Origin: Corallococcus coralloides DSM 2259
GTDB lineage: Bacteria; Myxococcota; Myxococcia; Myxococcales; Myxococcaceae
Direction of reading: 5' to 3'
Length of the DNA: 64,000 bases
NCBI RefSeq assembly: GCF_000255295.1
Contig: NC_017030.1
Location: 9,584,328 to 9,648,327, forward strand
Of this stretch, positions 34,663 to 43,637 are shown piece after piece. A program made the position numbers and the translations under genes. Each line of letters begins with the position of its first letter. Within the stretch, counting starts at the first letter, position 1. Below the pieces are notes generated by a model, which was given only the letters and a program-made list of their open reading frames with translations, was not told where the DNA came from and made no database searches.

Positions 34663-35382
34663 CTACGAGCGGTGCACGTCGCGGAAGGCGAGCATGTCGC
34701 CCAGCCGCTGCTCCTTCGCGTCGTCGAAGCCGCACGAGGCGTCCCAGGTGGCGGGGTTCTCGTAGGTGCCGAACACCATGTCCCAGATGGGCAGGTCGCC
34801 GTAGTTGTTCTTGTGCTTGCCGTACTCGTGGTGGATGCGGTGCATCTCCGGCCGCTGGAAGAACCAGCCCACCCAGCGCGGGGTGCGGATGTTGGTGTGG
34901 TAGAAGTATTCGCCCAGCGCGCAGCAGGCCGTGTAGACGGCGCCCGCCGCCGGGCTCAACCCCAGCACCGTGTAGACGAGCAGTCCTCCAATGAGGCTGT
35001 TGGCCGTCATCTCCAGCGGGTGCTTGTAGAAGCTGGTGATGACCTCCAGCCGCTGCGGGCTGTGGTGGATTTGATGGAAGAAGCGCCAGAGTACGTCGCT
35101 CTCGTGCCGGGCGCGGTGCCACCAGTAGAAGACGAACGTGGCGATGAGGTAGGCCAGCACCCCGCCCACCACCGGGTTCACGTGCCGGGACAGGTGGAAG
35201 ACCGAGTGCGCGGAGAACCACCGGTCCCAGGTGTAGCCGCCCAGCACCACCACGCCCACCTGCGCCAGGTTGATGAGCACCACCCGCAGGTGCCAGCCGC
35301 GCACGCGGGGCAGCTTCCACCCCAGGGACAGCTGTTCAATGAGGAAGCAGAGACCGGCGGCGGCGACGAGCCAGGGCAGCAT
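34663..35382 (-). CDS. sterol desaturase / fatty acid hydroxylase family membrane protein
   Basis: 239-residue integral-membrane di-iron enzyme. The histidine clusters HRARHE, HQIHHS and HRIHHEYGKH are all present and spaced as in the family, between hydrophobic segments. Members hydroxylate or desaturate lipids or sterols. The ATG at 35382 is preceded by GGAAGGA. It stands alone in its orientation, 47 bp downstream of the amidase start. Confidence 0.9.
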   Translation of the reverse strand: MLPWLVAAAGLCFLIEQLSLGWKLPRVRGWHLRVVLINLAQVGVVVLGGYTWDRWFSAHSVFHLSRHVNPVVGGVLAYLIATFVFYWWHRARHESDVLWRFFHQIHHSPQRLEVITSFYKHPLEMTANSLIGGLLVYTVLGLSPAAGAVYTACCALGEYFYHTNIRTPRWVGWFFQRPEMHRIHHEYGKHKNNYGDLPIWDMVFGTYENPATWDASCGFDDAKEQRLGDMLAFRDVHRS

Positions 35383-35511
35383 GGAAATCCTTCCGTGACT
35401 TCGGGCTGCTCTTCATACGAATGAGGTCCCCGGGTATGTCTTTCGCCCCAACCGACATTGTCACCTGGGAGGAATGGGACGGGAGGAACGGGGGCTGGCA
35501 TCCTCGCGGCC

Positions 35512-36363
35512 ATGGCTCGGAACAGCACCCTGACGGCGCGGTTGGGTTACATCGACACGCAGGCCACCTTCGTGCAGGCGGCGCTGCTGGCGGCGCACGG
35601 GGCCGGGGCTCGCGCGGGCGGTTTCCGCGTGTCGGATGTGCGCTTCTACTTCCTGCTGTTCACCAACTGGGTCGAGCACGACGTCACCCGGCCCTCGCAG
35701 GACATCGACCTGACGCAGGTGCGGCGGACGCTGGAGCGGCTGGTGCGCGGAGGCCACGCGGAGGCGAGCACCAGCGCGCCCGTGAAGGGGCTGCCCCGGG
35801 GGCGCCGGTACGTGCTCACCGGAGAGGGATTGTGCTCGCTGGCGGAAGGGCTGGCCGGGCGGGAGCGCGCGCCGCTGGAGGAGGCACTGTTCGTGGTCTG
35901 CTTCGCGGCGAGCTATCGCGACGCGGTGCTGTCGCGCGTGGAGGGTCGGGCCCGGGCGCTGTCCCCGGCGGTGCGAAGGCGCGTGGAGCGGGCGTTGGAT
36001 CCGCTGCGGCTGGTGAAGGAGGCGCAGCGCACGTCGGCGGCGGTGCTCGCGGACCTGGAGGAGCGGGTGGAGGCGGGCCTGCGGTACGAGGAGCAGTCCC
36101 GCAAGGCCATGGCCCGCGCGGAGCCCGTGGCGGATGTGGTGCGCGCGCTGGAGGCGGCGGGTTCGTACCAGCTGCACCGGGTGCGGCCCCTGGGCGAGGT
36201 GCTGCTCGCGCTGCCGGAGGACCTGCGCCAGTTCGAATTGACGGAAGGCATGGGCCTGCGCTCGCGGCTGCTCTTCGCGCCCCTGGCGGAGCGGGCGCGG
36301 GCGGAGCATGCGGTGCTGGCGCGGCTGGAGGCGCGGCTCACCCCCGGCAAGGCGCCGGGGTGA
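35512..36363 (+). CDS. uncharacterised protein, possible winged-helix
   Basis: 283 residues, Arg/Ala/Leu-rich and mostly helical. The region DIDLTQVRRTLERLVRGGHA and PRGRRYVLTGEGLCSLAEGL looks like a winged helix with its beta hairpin, so a DNA-binding role is conceivable. A long helical region follows (SAAVLADLEERVEAGLRYEE). ATG at 35512 is chosen over an upstream TTG at 35458; ribosome site evidence is weak. Confidence 0.65.
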   Translation: MARNSTLTARLGYIDTQATFVQAALLAAHGAGARAGGFRVSDVRFYFLLFTNWVEHDVTRPSQDIDLTQVRRTLERLVRGGHAEASTSAPVKGLPRGRRYVLTGEGLCSLAEGLAGRERAPLEEALFVVCFAASYRDAVLSRVEGRARALSPAVRRRVERALDPLRLVKEAQRTSAAVLADLEERVEAGLRYEEQSRKAMARAEPVADVVRALEAAGSYQLHRVRPLGEVLLALPEDLRQFELTEGMGLRSRLLFAPLAERARAEHAVLARLEARLTPGKAPG

Positions 36364-36378
36364 GCCACGGGGCAACGC

Positions 36379-36858
36379 CTAACGCAGCGCCCGGGTGAGG
36401 CGGGAGCCCAGGGCCAGCGCGAGGCCGTCCTCGACCAGGCCCGCGGCCACGTTCGGCACGCGCAGCCTCTGCGTCAGGAGGCGGCGGAAGCCGACGAAGA
36501 AGTAGCTGGAGGCGATGGCGGCCGCGGCGCCGACGAGGGCGAAGCCAATCCGAGCCCCCTTGCGCTTGCGTGACACCGCGGCGCCGGTGATGGCCCCGGA
36601 GAGGATGCGGCCCGTCAGGACGGGCAAGACGGTGCGCGCCGGCGTCTTGGGGGACTTGTCCCCCACCAGCTCCCCGAGCGCCAGGAGGCCCAGGCGCTGC
36701 GACACCTTCTTCGACGTGAGGCCCGGCAGGGCCCGCTTCAGCGCGCGAGTCGGCTTGCGCGACAGCTCGCGAGTAAGGAGCGCGGGCGCCGTCATGCTGC
36801 GCATCCCGGCGAGGACGCCGAAGCCCGCAGCCGTCCAGATTTCATTGTTCGTTCGCAT
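36379..36858 (-). CDS. DUF4126-like membrane protein
   Basis: 159 residues with four or so hydrophobic segments. The start is NEIWTAAGFGVLAGMRSMTA, then GELVGDKSPKTPART and GRILSGAITGAAVSRKRK, the pattern of DUF4126 family proteins of unknown function. ATG at 36858 follows GGGGAG. It lies downstream of another membrane gene on the same strand, 82 bp away. Confidence 0.8.
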   Translation of the reverse strand: MRTNNEIWTAAGFGVLAGMRSMTAPALLTRELSRKPTRALKRALPGLTSKKVSQRLGLLALGELVGDKSPKTPARTVLPVLTGRILSGAITGAAVSRKRKGARIGFALVGAAAAIASSYFFVGFRRLLTQRLRVPNVAAGLVEDGLALALGSRLTRALR

Positions 36859-36940
36859 GGATCCCACTCCCCGCTTGGGTGGTGAAAACTGGAGGGTGGG
36901 GGCGCGCCGCCCGTCCGGCCATGGACAGGCGAGCGAGCAC

Positions 36941-37735
36941 TCAGGCGGACGGTGGCACGGACGGCTTGGGCACGCGCAACATCCAGCCCGCGAGCAGCGC
37001 GCCCAGCGCGGCCACCAGCGTTCCGCAGTTCTCATACACGTGCATGGGGAGCACCCCCACCATGAGGCCCAACACGCCGAGCCCCAGGAAACCGCGCCGG
37101 GCAAGGGTGCGCTCCCACGCCTTCGTCGCGAGGGCGGTGGAGAAGAAATAGAGGACCGCGGAGCCACCGACCTGAACCCAGGGCACCAGGGGCCGCACGG
37201 GCCGCCATGCCACCAGTTCCAGCCTGTCGAAGAAACCGTACGCGCCCCCTGGGAGTGCCAGGCCGGATTCTCCCGCCAGTTGATCAGCGGTGGCCCCGAA
37301 CAGATGCATGTCATCCGCCAGCAAGAAGTAGACGGCTTGAACCAGCGTCGCCACGACCAGCACCGTGAGCATCCAGCCCCTGGGCGCGGGCGGCACGGAC
37401 GGCTCGGTGTGCTCGCGGAGCGCCTCCAGGTGCTCCGGGGAGACCTCCAGCGGATGCGGATAGGACATGGCCAGCAGCGCCTGCGTCGCGGCGGTGCTGA
37501 CGGGCGTGCCCTGTTCGTCCACCAGCTGCTTCACGCCCTCCTTCGCCAGCAGCGCGTGCAACACGGGCGCGAGCGTCGCCGGTTCCTCCGTCTGGGCCCA
37601 CCGGGCGATGATGGCGTTGAGGTACCCGGCCTTCAGGGCACGCGAGGAGCCCGAGGCCCTCGCCGCCTCCTCGAACAGCGGCTCCAACTCGTTGAGGGAC
37701 GGAGTGACGGGGGATGGCTGTAGCTGCGTGCTCAT
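36941..37735 (-). CDS. uncharacterised membrane protein
   Basis: 264 residues. The N-terminal ~115 residues are soluble and helical (ELEPLFEEAARASGSSRALK); three to four transmembrane segments follow (MLTVLVVATLVQAVYFLLAD, GSAVLYFFSTALA, FLGLGVLGLMVGVLPMHVYE). No family was recognised. It starts 39 bp after the haemoglobin gene stop, so it may share that operon. Confidence 0.75.
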   Translation of the reverse strand: MSTQLQPSPVTPSLNELEPLFEEAARASGSSRALKAGYLNAIIARWAQTEEPATLAPVLHALLAKEGVKQLVDEQGTPVSTAATQALLAMSYPHPLEVSPEHLEALREHTEPSVPPAPRGWMLTVLVVATLVQAVYFLLADDMHLFGATADQLAGESGLALPGGAYGFFDRLELVAWRPVRPLVPWVQVGGSAVLYFFSTALATKAWERTLARRGFLGLGVLGLMVGVLPMHVYENCGTLVAALGALLAGWMLRVPKPSVPPSA

Positions 37736-37774
37736 ACCGCGAGTCTATGCCGCGCCGGGGCCCCCGCCTGAGCC

Positions 37775-38215
37775 TCATCCCTCCGTGTTGCGGAGGAAGT
37801 CCGCCACCTGGGCGAAGCGGTCATCCAGGAAGCTTCGCAGGCCGCCGGTGATGCCCCGCTTGTCCATGGCCTTCTGCATGCAGCGCAGCCACGCGTCCCG
37901 CATGGCCGTGTCCACGGGCAGGTGGCCGTGGCGCATGCGCAGCCGGGGATGGCCGTGCGTCGCGCTGTAGTGCTGCGGCCCGCCCAGCCAGCCCACCAGG
38001 AACATGCCGAAGCGCTGGCGCGTGCCCCGGTTCACCTTCCCTTGCGCGTCCAGCTCGTGGATGGCGGCGAGCGCGGGCTCCTCCGCGTCCATCACGTCGT
38101 AGAAGGCCTCCGCCAGCGCGTGGACGGGCGCCTCGCCGCCCATGCGGGTGAAGGGGGTGTCGTCCAGCGTGGGGACCCAGCCGTCCGACGGCGGGGGCTT
38201 CAATTCCATACTCAT
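37775..38215 (-). CDS. group II truncated haemoglobin
   Basis: 146-residue haem protein. It has the two-over-two globin elements FYDVMDAEEPALAAIH, RQRFGMFLVGWLGGPQHY and the HGHPRLRMRHGHLPV block containing the proximal His, plus Trp in RDAWLRCMQKAM, all typical of group II (trHbO) proteins linked to oxygen or nitrogen-oxide chemistry. The start lies 7 bp after the exonuclease stop, so the two are co-transcribed. Confidence 0.92.
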   Translation of the reverse strand: MSMELKPPPSDGWVPTLDDTPFTRMGGEAPVHALAEAFYDVMDAEEPALAAIHELDAQGKVNRGTRQRFGMFLVGWLGGPQHYSATHGHPRLRMRHGHLPVDTAMRDAWLRCMQKAMDKRGITGGLRSFLDDRFAQVADFLRNTEG

Positions 38216-38222
38216 GGCTTCC

Positions 38223-39107
38223 TCATGCCGCCCAGCGCTTTGGCCGGCGCTGGAGGCTCTTCAATCCCAATCCTTCACAGAACGCCTTGAAGCGCGCTTC
38301 CGGCACGCCCTTCCACTCCAGGTCCGCGAGCGACGCCGTGCCCGGCAGCGGCGCGTCCTCCACCAGCGTGGCCAGCGTGCGGTACAGCCGCGCGTCCTCG
38401 CGGTGTGCCTTCAGCGTCGCCGCCAGCTTGTCCGCGCCCCGCACCTTCACCGTCCACTCCGCCGCGTCGTCCGGGATGGACTCCAGATGTCCATACGCCT
38501 GGAGCACCGCCGCCGCGCCCTTCGCCCCGAAGCCCGGCAGCCCCGGGATGCCGTCCGCGTCGTCGCCCATCAGCGCCAGCAGGTCCGGGACGCTCTCCGG
38601 CGCCACGCCCAGCTTCGCCTTCACCCCATCCGCGTCCACCACCTTCTGCTGCCGCCGGTCCACCTGCACCACGCGCTGGCCGCGCACGCACTGGCCCAGG
38701 TCCTTGTCCGGCGTGAGCAGCCGCACCTGCTCCACCTCACCCGCCCAACGCGCCGCCCCGGTGGCCAGCGCGTCGTCCGCCTCCTGGTCCTTCATGGACC
38801 AGACGCGCACGCCCAGCGCCGCCACGGCTTCCTCTACAAGGTCGAACTGCGCGCGCAGCTCCGGCGGCACGCCCTCGTCTCCCTTGTAACCAGCGAACAG
38901 CGCGTTGCGGAACGAGCGGATGGGATTGTCGAACGCGACCGCGACGTGCGTCACGGCCTCCTGCTCGTCGTGCAGGAGGGCGAGCAGGGAGTCCATCACA
39001 CCGGCCGTGGCCTTCACGTCCCGTCCGTCCGGCGCGGTGGTGCCCGGCCGGGGTGAGAAGTGGGCCCGATACAGCTCATACGTGCCGTCCACGAGGTGCA
39101 GGCGCAT
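38223..39107 (-). CDS. 5'-3' exonuclease (FEN/PolI N-terminal type)
   Basis: 294-residue stand-alone flap/5'-3' exonuclease. Metal-binding acidic clusters are visible in MRLHLVDGTYELYRAHF, VAFDNPIRSFRNALFAGYKG, SMKDQEADDALA and LLTPDKDLGQCV; the helix-hairpin-helix MGDDADGIPGLPGFGAKGAA is intact. Such proteins process flaps and RNA primers in replication and repair. ATG at 39107 starts at the LVDG motif. Confidence 0.92.
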   Translation of the reverse strand: MRLHLVDGTYELYRAHFSPRPGTTAPDGRDVKATAGVMDSLLALLHDEQEAVTHVAVAFDNPIRSFRNALFAGYKGDEGVPPELRAQFDLVEEAVAALGVRVWSMKDQEADDALATGAARWAGEVEQVRLLTPDKDLGQCVRGQRVVQVDRRQQKVVDADGVKAKLGVAPESVPDLLALMGDDADGIPGLPGFGAKGAAAVLQAYGHLESIPDDAAEWTVKVRGADKLAATLKAHREDARLYRTLATLVEDAPLPGTASLADLEWKGVPEARFKAFCEGLGLKSLQRRPKRWAA

Positions 39108-39327
39108 GTTCCCCCTGTAGCGTCCCTCCCGCCGCACGGCCAGCAGCCCGTGCGTGCCGTGGCTTGTGCGCCTCGTTCCCTACACGACGCCTGTCAACCC
39201 CCTTGGCCAGCGTGCCTGGTGGGGACGGGTCGCCGATGCCGACTGGCGGGGCACCCCCCATTTTCCAAACCAACTCCCTCTGGGCCGCGCCGGAGCGTCC
39301 CAGCATTCCACCGGCATGAGGTGATCC

Positions 39328-39690
39328 ATGCGCCCGAAGCTGTTCGCCGCCGCCCTGCTTTCCATCGCGGCCCTTGGCTGTGCAGGCAAGCAGGTGATTG
39401 CTACGTCCACCCATCAGCAGCGCGTGCAGGCGGAAGCCGCGCTCCGCTCGGCGGAGAACTCGCAGGCGCCGAACGTGCCCGAGGCCGCCCGGCATCTGCA
39501 GTTCGCGCGTCAGCAGATCGCCGACGGTGAGCGGCTGATTCAGGAGGGCGAGCAGGAGGCCGCGGAGCTGCGCTTCCGTCAGGCGGCCGCGGACGCGGAC
39601 CTGGCGTCGGCGTTGGCCCGCGCGGTGCCCATGAAGAACGAAGCGAGGCGGGCTTCCGAGCAGGCCGAGTCCCTCCGCAGCCGTCAATGA
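39328..39690 (+). CDS. DUF4398-type lipoprotein
   Basis: 120-residue lipoprotein: signal peptide with lipobox LSIAALGCAG, then an Ala/Glu/Arg-rich helical domain (AARHLQFARQQIADGERLIQ, AAELRFRQAAADADLA) of the DUF4398 type. It is 33 bp upstream of the OmpA-type gene, whose N-terminus has the same kind of domain, so the two are probably an operon acting at the cell envelope. Confidence 0.85.
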   Translation: MRPKLFAAALLSIAALGCAGKQVIATSTHQQRVQAEAALRSAENSQAPNVPEAARHLQFARQQIADGERLIQEGEQEAAELRFRQAAADADLASALARAVPMKNEARRASEQAESLRSRQ

Positions 39691-39723
39691 GTCCCCTACC
39701 TCTAGCCTTGTGAGGAGCGAGTC

Positions 39724-41010
39724 ATGCAGCGTTGGAAACTTGGATGGTTGGCGGTCGCGGGAGTCACGGCGCTCTCGGTGGGGTGTGCGCACGGTCCTCC
39801 GCCCAGCGAGCTGACCGCGGCGCGCCAGGCGTACCGCGACGTGTCCACGAGCCCCGAAGGCCGTGAGCGCCCCGCGGACGTGGCGGCGGCCCGGGCGGCC
39901 CTGCAGGAGGCGGAGAACGAGTACGCGGAGACCAAGGGCTCGGTGAAGACGCGCTCGCTGGCGTACGTGGCCCTGCGCAAGGCGGAGATCGCCTCGGCGC
40001 GCGGCGAGGCGGACCTGGCCGCGCAGCAGCGGGCCCAGGCGGAACAGTCCTTGCGTGAGCAGCAGGAAGCGCGCGCGCAGAACCTCACGCGCCAGCAGGA
40101 GGAGGAGCGCGCGAGGTACGAGGCCCAGCGTCAGCAGTATGAGCAGCAGCGTCAGCAGTTCGAAGCGCAGCGGCAGCAGTTGGATGCCCAGCGCCAGGCG
40201 GAGGCGGATCGCCTGCGTGCGGCGGATGCGCAGCAGCGCCAGCAGATGGAAGCGGAGATGCAGCGGCGCATGGAGCAGCAGCAGGCCGAGGCGCAGCGGC
40301 TGGCCGAGCTGAACCAGCAGCTCCAGCAGCGCACGCAGGAGTTGGAGCAGGAGCGGCAGGCGCGGCTCCAGGCGGAGCAGCGCGCGTCGCAGGCGCTGAC
40401 GCGGCTTCAGGACGAGAACGTGAAGGTGCGTGAAGAGGCGCGCGGCACGGTGGTGACGTTGTCGGGCAGCGTGCTGTTCGCGACGAACGCGACGGAGCTG
40501 TTGCCCGCGGCGCGCGACCGGCTGTCGGAGGTGGCGACGGCGTTGAAGGAGTCGAAGAACCCGTTGCTCATCGAAGGCCACACGGACTCGCGAGGCACGG
40601 AGGACTACAACGACCAGCTGTCGGAGCGCCGAGCGGAGAGCGTGAAGAACTTCCTGGTGAACCAGGGCGTGCCCGCGGACCGCATCCAGATCCGGGGCAT
40701 GGGTGAGAACCGGCCGGTGGCGTCGAACGGCACGGCGGAAGGCCGCGCGAACAACCGCCGCGTGGAGATCGTGGTGGAGCGCAACGTGGCCGGAGCGCAG
40801 CCGTCGCGAAGCGGCGGCGTGGGAGGCAGCGGAGCGCAGCAGCCGCCCCAGGGTGACCAGGACCAGGGCCAGAACACGGGCGGCAGCGGCACGGATGCGA
40901 AGCCGCACGGCGCGGGCGTCAACCACCAGAGCCCGCAGCCCGAGCAGGGCACGGGTGGCGGCGGGGCACAGCAGCAGGTGCCCCAGCAGCCCATGGACCA
41001 CGGGCAGTAA
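39724..41010 (+). CDS. OmpA-family lipoprotein with coiled coil
   Basis: 428-residue outer-membrane lipoprotein. The lipobox is ALSVGCAHGP. A DUF4398-like helical domain runs to about residue 100, followed by a long Gln/Glu/Arg coiled coil (about 105-235). An OmpA peptidoglycan-binding domain (240-355) has LFATNATELLPAARDRL, IEGHTDSRGTEDYNDQLSER and NRRVEIVV. The tail is a Gly/Gln-rich disordered stretch. It would tether the outer membrane to peptidoglycan across an extended spacer. Confidence 0.9.
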   Translation: MQRWKLGWLAVAGVTALSVGCAHGPPPSELTAARQAYRDVSTSPEGRERPADVAAARAALQEAENEYAETKGSVKTRSLAYVALRKAEIASARGEADLAAQQRAQAEQSLREQQEARAQNLTRQQEEERARYEAQRQQYEQQRQQFEAQRQQLDAQRQAEADRLRAADAQQRQQMEAEMQRRMEQQQAEAQRLAELNQQLQQRTQELEQERQARLQAEQRASQALTRLQDENVKVREEARGTVVTLSGSVLFATNATELLPAARDRLSEVATALKESKNPLLIEGHTDSRGTEDYNDQLSERRAESVKNFLVNQGVPADRIQIRGMGENRPVASNGTAEGRANNRRVEIVVERNVAGAQPSRSGGVGGSGAQQPPQGDQDQGQNTGGSGTDAKPHGAGVNHQSPQPEQGTGGGGAQQQVPQQPMDHGQ

Positions 41011-41036
41011 CGGTGTGAAGTAGAGGGTTGGACCTG

Positions 41037-41075
41037 GGGCTCGTCGCGGAGAGAACGCGGCGAGCCCATCCCTTT
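41037..41075 (+). terminator. intrinsic terminator after the OmpA-type gene
   Basis: GGGCTCGTCGCG (41037-41048) pairs with CGCGGCGAGCCC (41056-41067) with one G-T wobble, followed by CCCTTTT. It separates the OmpA-type gene from the kinase at 41096. Confidence 0.65.
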
Positions 41076-41095
41076 TGGTGGAATGATGCCCGGCC

Positions 41096-42682
41096 ATGAG
41101 CTTCATCGAGGAACTGAAGGAGCATCTTCAGAACGTGCGCTCGGCGCAGGACGGCCAACCGGCTCCGCGTCTCTTCGTGCCTGAAGCTAAATGGGTGCGG
41201 GCGGAGTTCATCCGACTCGTCGAGCACTTCGAGAGAGAACCCGGGCAACTCTCCCCAGAACGCCTGATAGAGCTCCATCAAGAATGGTCTTCAGATGATC
41301 GTGTCGTGAGCTACGCCAGCAACCTCGCCATCCTTCTCCAGGAAGGCTTTCTGCACGGCGAGCCACGCAATGTCATCGAAGAGCATGTGCTGATCGGAAT
41401 GATGCGTCGCATGGGGTTCAGCGTGCGGGCATTATCTCTGACCCGCCTGCTGGAAATCGACCGTCTGTCCACCAAGGCATGGCATCAAGTTCCTCGCGGC
41501 ACGTCACGACTCAACGGCCCCGCGAAGTACGCCTTGGAGATTCGCGCTGTGCGCAAGCAGGGGGATCACCAGGAAGTGAGTCCCATTGGAGAAGTCTTCC
41601 TGGGCTTGAGCGGACGAGATGCCATCCAATGGCTTCTCCACGTCGAGGCCGCTCAATCCATAGGTCCCACCGATGACTGGCGATTGAGCAGGGAAACTGC
41701 CAAGCAACTTCTCCTGACCCCAGAGGACGTTCGCACCGAAAGCGGTTGGGATGAGTCTGCGCTCGCGCACTCCTGGGCGACCCTCCGGAGGCTTGGGGCG
41801 CTGGGCGTCCTGGAACTCGTCGAGGAGATGATGGACCCGGAGGGCCTTATCAGCGGCTACAGGCTCATGAACGAAGGCAAACGCCTCCTGGAAGCCCTGC
41901 TGGCCCCCAGCGAAACGCCATTCTCCGTCCTCGCAGCCACTCTTAGTCAGGACGAATCACTGACTGCATTGGAGAAGGAAGGCGGCGGTCATCCAGGTCT
42001 CGACACGGTTTTCAACTCCTCTGCTATCGCCACTGCCCGGCAAGCGCGGTTGGTCGTTCATGAAATTCGGAATGCGCTCATCCCCGCGCAGGTCGCCCTG
42101 GAATCACTCTACAACTCGGTGGTCGGCAGTCAGGTTGAAGCGGAGGTCGCGCGCTTCCGTCCCCGCATCGACCCTGGCATCGACCGCGCACTCAAGTTCG
42201 TCACGGACCTGCTCAAGACCTCTGAACTGGCTGCTCGCGCTCCCGAGGGTTTCGACGTCCTCCGAGTCCTCGCGGACGCGGTCGCCAGTCTCGCCACGCC
42301 GCTGCGTATCCAGCTTCACGTGGCTCCGGATCTCCCCTCTCTATCGGGGTACCGGGAGCGCTTCGTCCTCGCCGTCGTCAACCTGCTGCGCAACGCGGAG
42401 CAGGCCGGTGCGCATCAGGTGCTCATCGACTGCATCCTTGAGGACAACCAGCGGAACCTCCTCCTCACCGTGGACGATGACGGTCCCGGCGTCCGTCCCG
42501 AGGACCGCGAGCGCATCTTCCAGCGCGGTATCTCCCTCCGCCCTGGTGGCGCAGGAGAGGGCCTGGCCCTGGTCAAGGACATCGTCGCTGAACTGCGCGG
42601 CAAGGTCGCCTGCGTGGACAAACCCGATGGCGGTGCCCGTTTCCGGATGCGCCTGCCTGTGGCAGAGAGGACTCCACGATGA
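41096..42682 (+). CDS. cytosolic histidine kinase-like protein, partner of nuclease response regulator
   Basis: 528 residues with no signal or transmembrane segment. Residues 1-300 are an unrecognised sensory region, helical, with winged-helix-like stretches (HSWATLRRLGALGVLELVEE). A noncanonical H-box RLVVHEIRNALIPAQVALES gives His322 as the likely phosphodonor. A HATPase domain follows (about 400-525) with NLLRNAEQAG, VDDDGPGVRPEDRERIF and GAGEGLALVKDIVAELRG. The stop overlaps the downstream regulator's ATG (ATGA), so the two are translationally coupled and should form a two-component pair. The input signal is unknown; the cytosolic location suggests an internal cue. Confidence 0.85.
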   Translation: MSFIEELKEHLQNVRSAQDGQPAPRLFVPEAKWVRAEFIRLVEHFEREPGQLSPERLIELHQEWSSDDRVVSYASNLAILLQEGFLHGEPRNVIEEHVLIGMMRRMGFSVRALSLTRLLEIDRLSTKAWHQVPRGTSRLNGPAKYALEIRAVRKQGDHQEVSPIGEVFLGLSGRDAIQWLLHVEAAQSIGPTDDWRLSRETAKQLLLTPEDVRTESGWDESALAHSWATLRRLGALGVLELVEEMMDPEGLISGYRLMNEGKRLLEALLAPSETPFSVLAATLSQDESLTALEKEGGGHPGLDTVFNSSAIATARQARLVVHEIRNALIPAQVALESLYNSVVGSQVEAEVARFRPRIDPGIDRALKFVTDLLKTSELAARAPEGFDVLRVLADAVASLATPLRIQLHVAPDLPSLSGYRERFVLAVVNLLRNAEQAGAHQVLIDCILEDNQRNLLLTVDDDGPGVRPEDRERIFQRGISLRPGGAGEGLALVKDIVAELRGKVACVDKPDGGARFRMRLPVAERTPR

Positions 42683-43602
42683 CTTCTCCAGGCACCGTGC
42701 TGGTCGTCGACGACGAACGACCCTTCTTCGAGACCTACCAGGACATCCTCGTCCCCGAGGGCTACCGCGTTGAATGGGCCCCGGACCGGAAGACCGCCCA
42801 GGCCAGGCTCCAGGAATCCTCCTGGGACGTCGTCGTGCTCGACCAGCGCCTCCAGGGTTCCTCCGGCGGCGACTCCGGCATCGACCTCATCTCGGAGATC
42901 GTCCTCACGGGCGCCAAGGTCATCGTCGCGACCGCGTATGCCGACGCGAAGATGATTGAACGCGCCTTCAAGGACGGCGCCTACGACTACCTGGAGAAGG
43001 TCCCTACCCTCCCCATGATGTTGCGCATCAAGGTGCGCAATGCCTCCGAAGCCGTGCGGGAGCGCCGCCTCGCCTCGCTCACCCAAGCCCAGCGGGAGAA
43101 GGAGATCCAGGACCTGTGGGCCGACTGCCGGTCCGAAACCAACGGCAACCGCAAGGGCCGTTTGCTGGAAGAGCTCCTGGTCCTCTTGTTCAAGACCGTG
43201 CCGGGCCTGATGAACACCAGCACCAACCGGACCAGCGCGGACGAAGAGATCGACATCGTCATCCGCAACGAATCCCAGGATCCGTTCTGGGCCCGCGAGA
43301 GCAGCTCCTACATCCTCGTCGAGTGCAAGAACTGGTCGAAGCACGTCGGTCCGGGCGAGTTGGTCATCTTCCGCGACAAGCTCTGGAACCGAGGAGGACG
43401 CTGCCGCCTCGGCTTCTTCGTCGCGGCCGGAGGCTTCACCGAGGGCTTCCACACGCGCTCCGCCACCTTCCGGAAGGACGACCACCTGGTCGTCGCCATT
43501 GGCCCGACGGAGCTGGATGCCCTCGTGCGTTCCACGAACCGCAACGAGACCTTCAAGAAGCTCCACGAAGATGCCGTCATGAGCGGTAACGGCCCCGCCT
43601 GA
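42679..43602 (+). CDS. response regulator with Mrr-like restriction endonuclease output domain
   Basis: 307 residues. Residues 5-125 are a receiver domain: acidic pair Asp11/Asp12 (VLVVDDERPF), phosphoacceptor Asp55 (VVVLDQRLQG), Thr86 and Lys107. After a helical linker, residues 155-285 form a PD-(D/E)xK nuclease fold of the Mrr type: RKGRLLEELLVLLF, Asp192 in SADEEIDIVIRN, and Glu215-x-Lys217 in YILVECKNWSKHVGPGELVI. A response regulator with a nuclease effector is unusual. Phosphorylation by the coupled kinase would plausibly switch DNA cleavage; this is inference from domain logic. Confidence 0.85.
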   Translation: MTSPGTVLVVDDERPFFETYQDILVPEGYRVEWAPDRKTAQARLQESSWDVVVLDQRLQGSSGGDSGIDLISEIVLTGAKVIVATAYADAKMIERAFKDGAYDYLEKVPTLPMMLRIKVRNASEAVRERRLASLTQAQREKEIQDLWADCRSETNGNRKGRLLEELLVLLFKTVPGLMNTSTNRTSADEEIDIVIRNESQDPFWARESSSYILVECKNWSKHVGPGELVIFRDKLWNRGGRCRLGFFVAAGGFTEGFHTRSATFRKDDHLVVAIGPTELDALVRSTNRNETFKKLHEDAVMSGNGPA

Positions 43603-43637
43603 TTCACGCCCCTGTCGTCGCTAGCCTTGATGCAGAG

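Noticed and set aside
39076-41106. 676-codon minus-strand frame opposite the OmpA-type gene
   Set aside because: It is Leu/Arg-rich antisense of a coiled-coil coding region with no domain or start signal.
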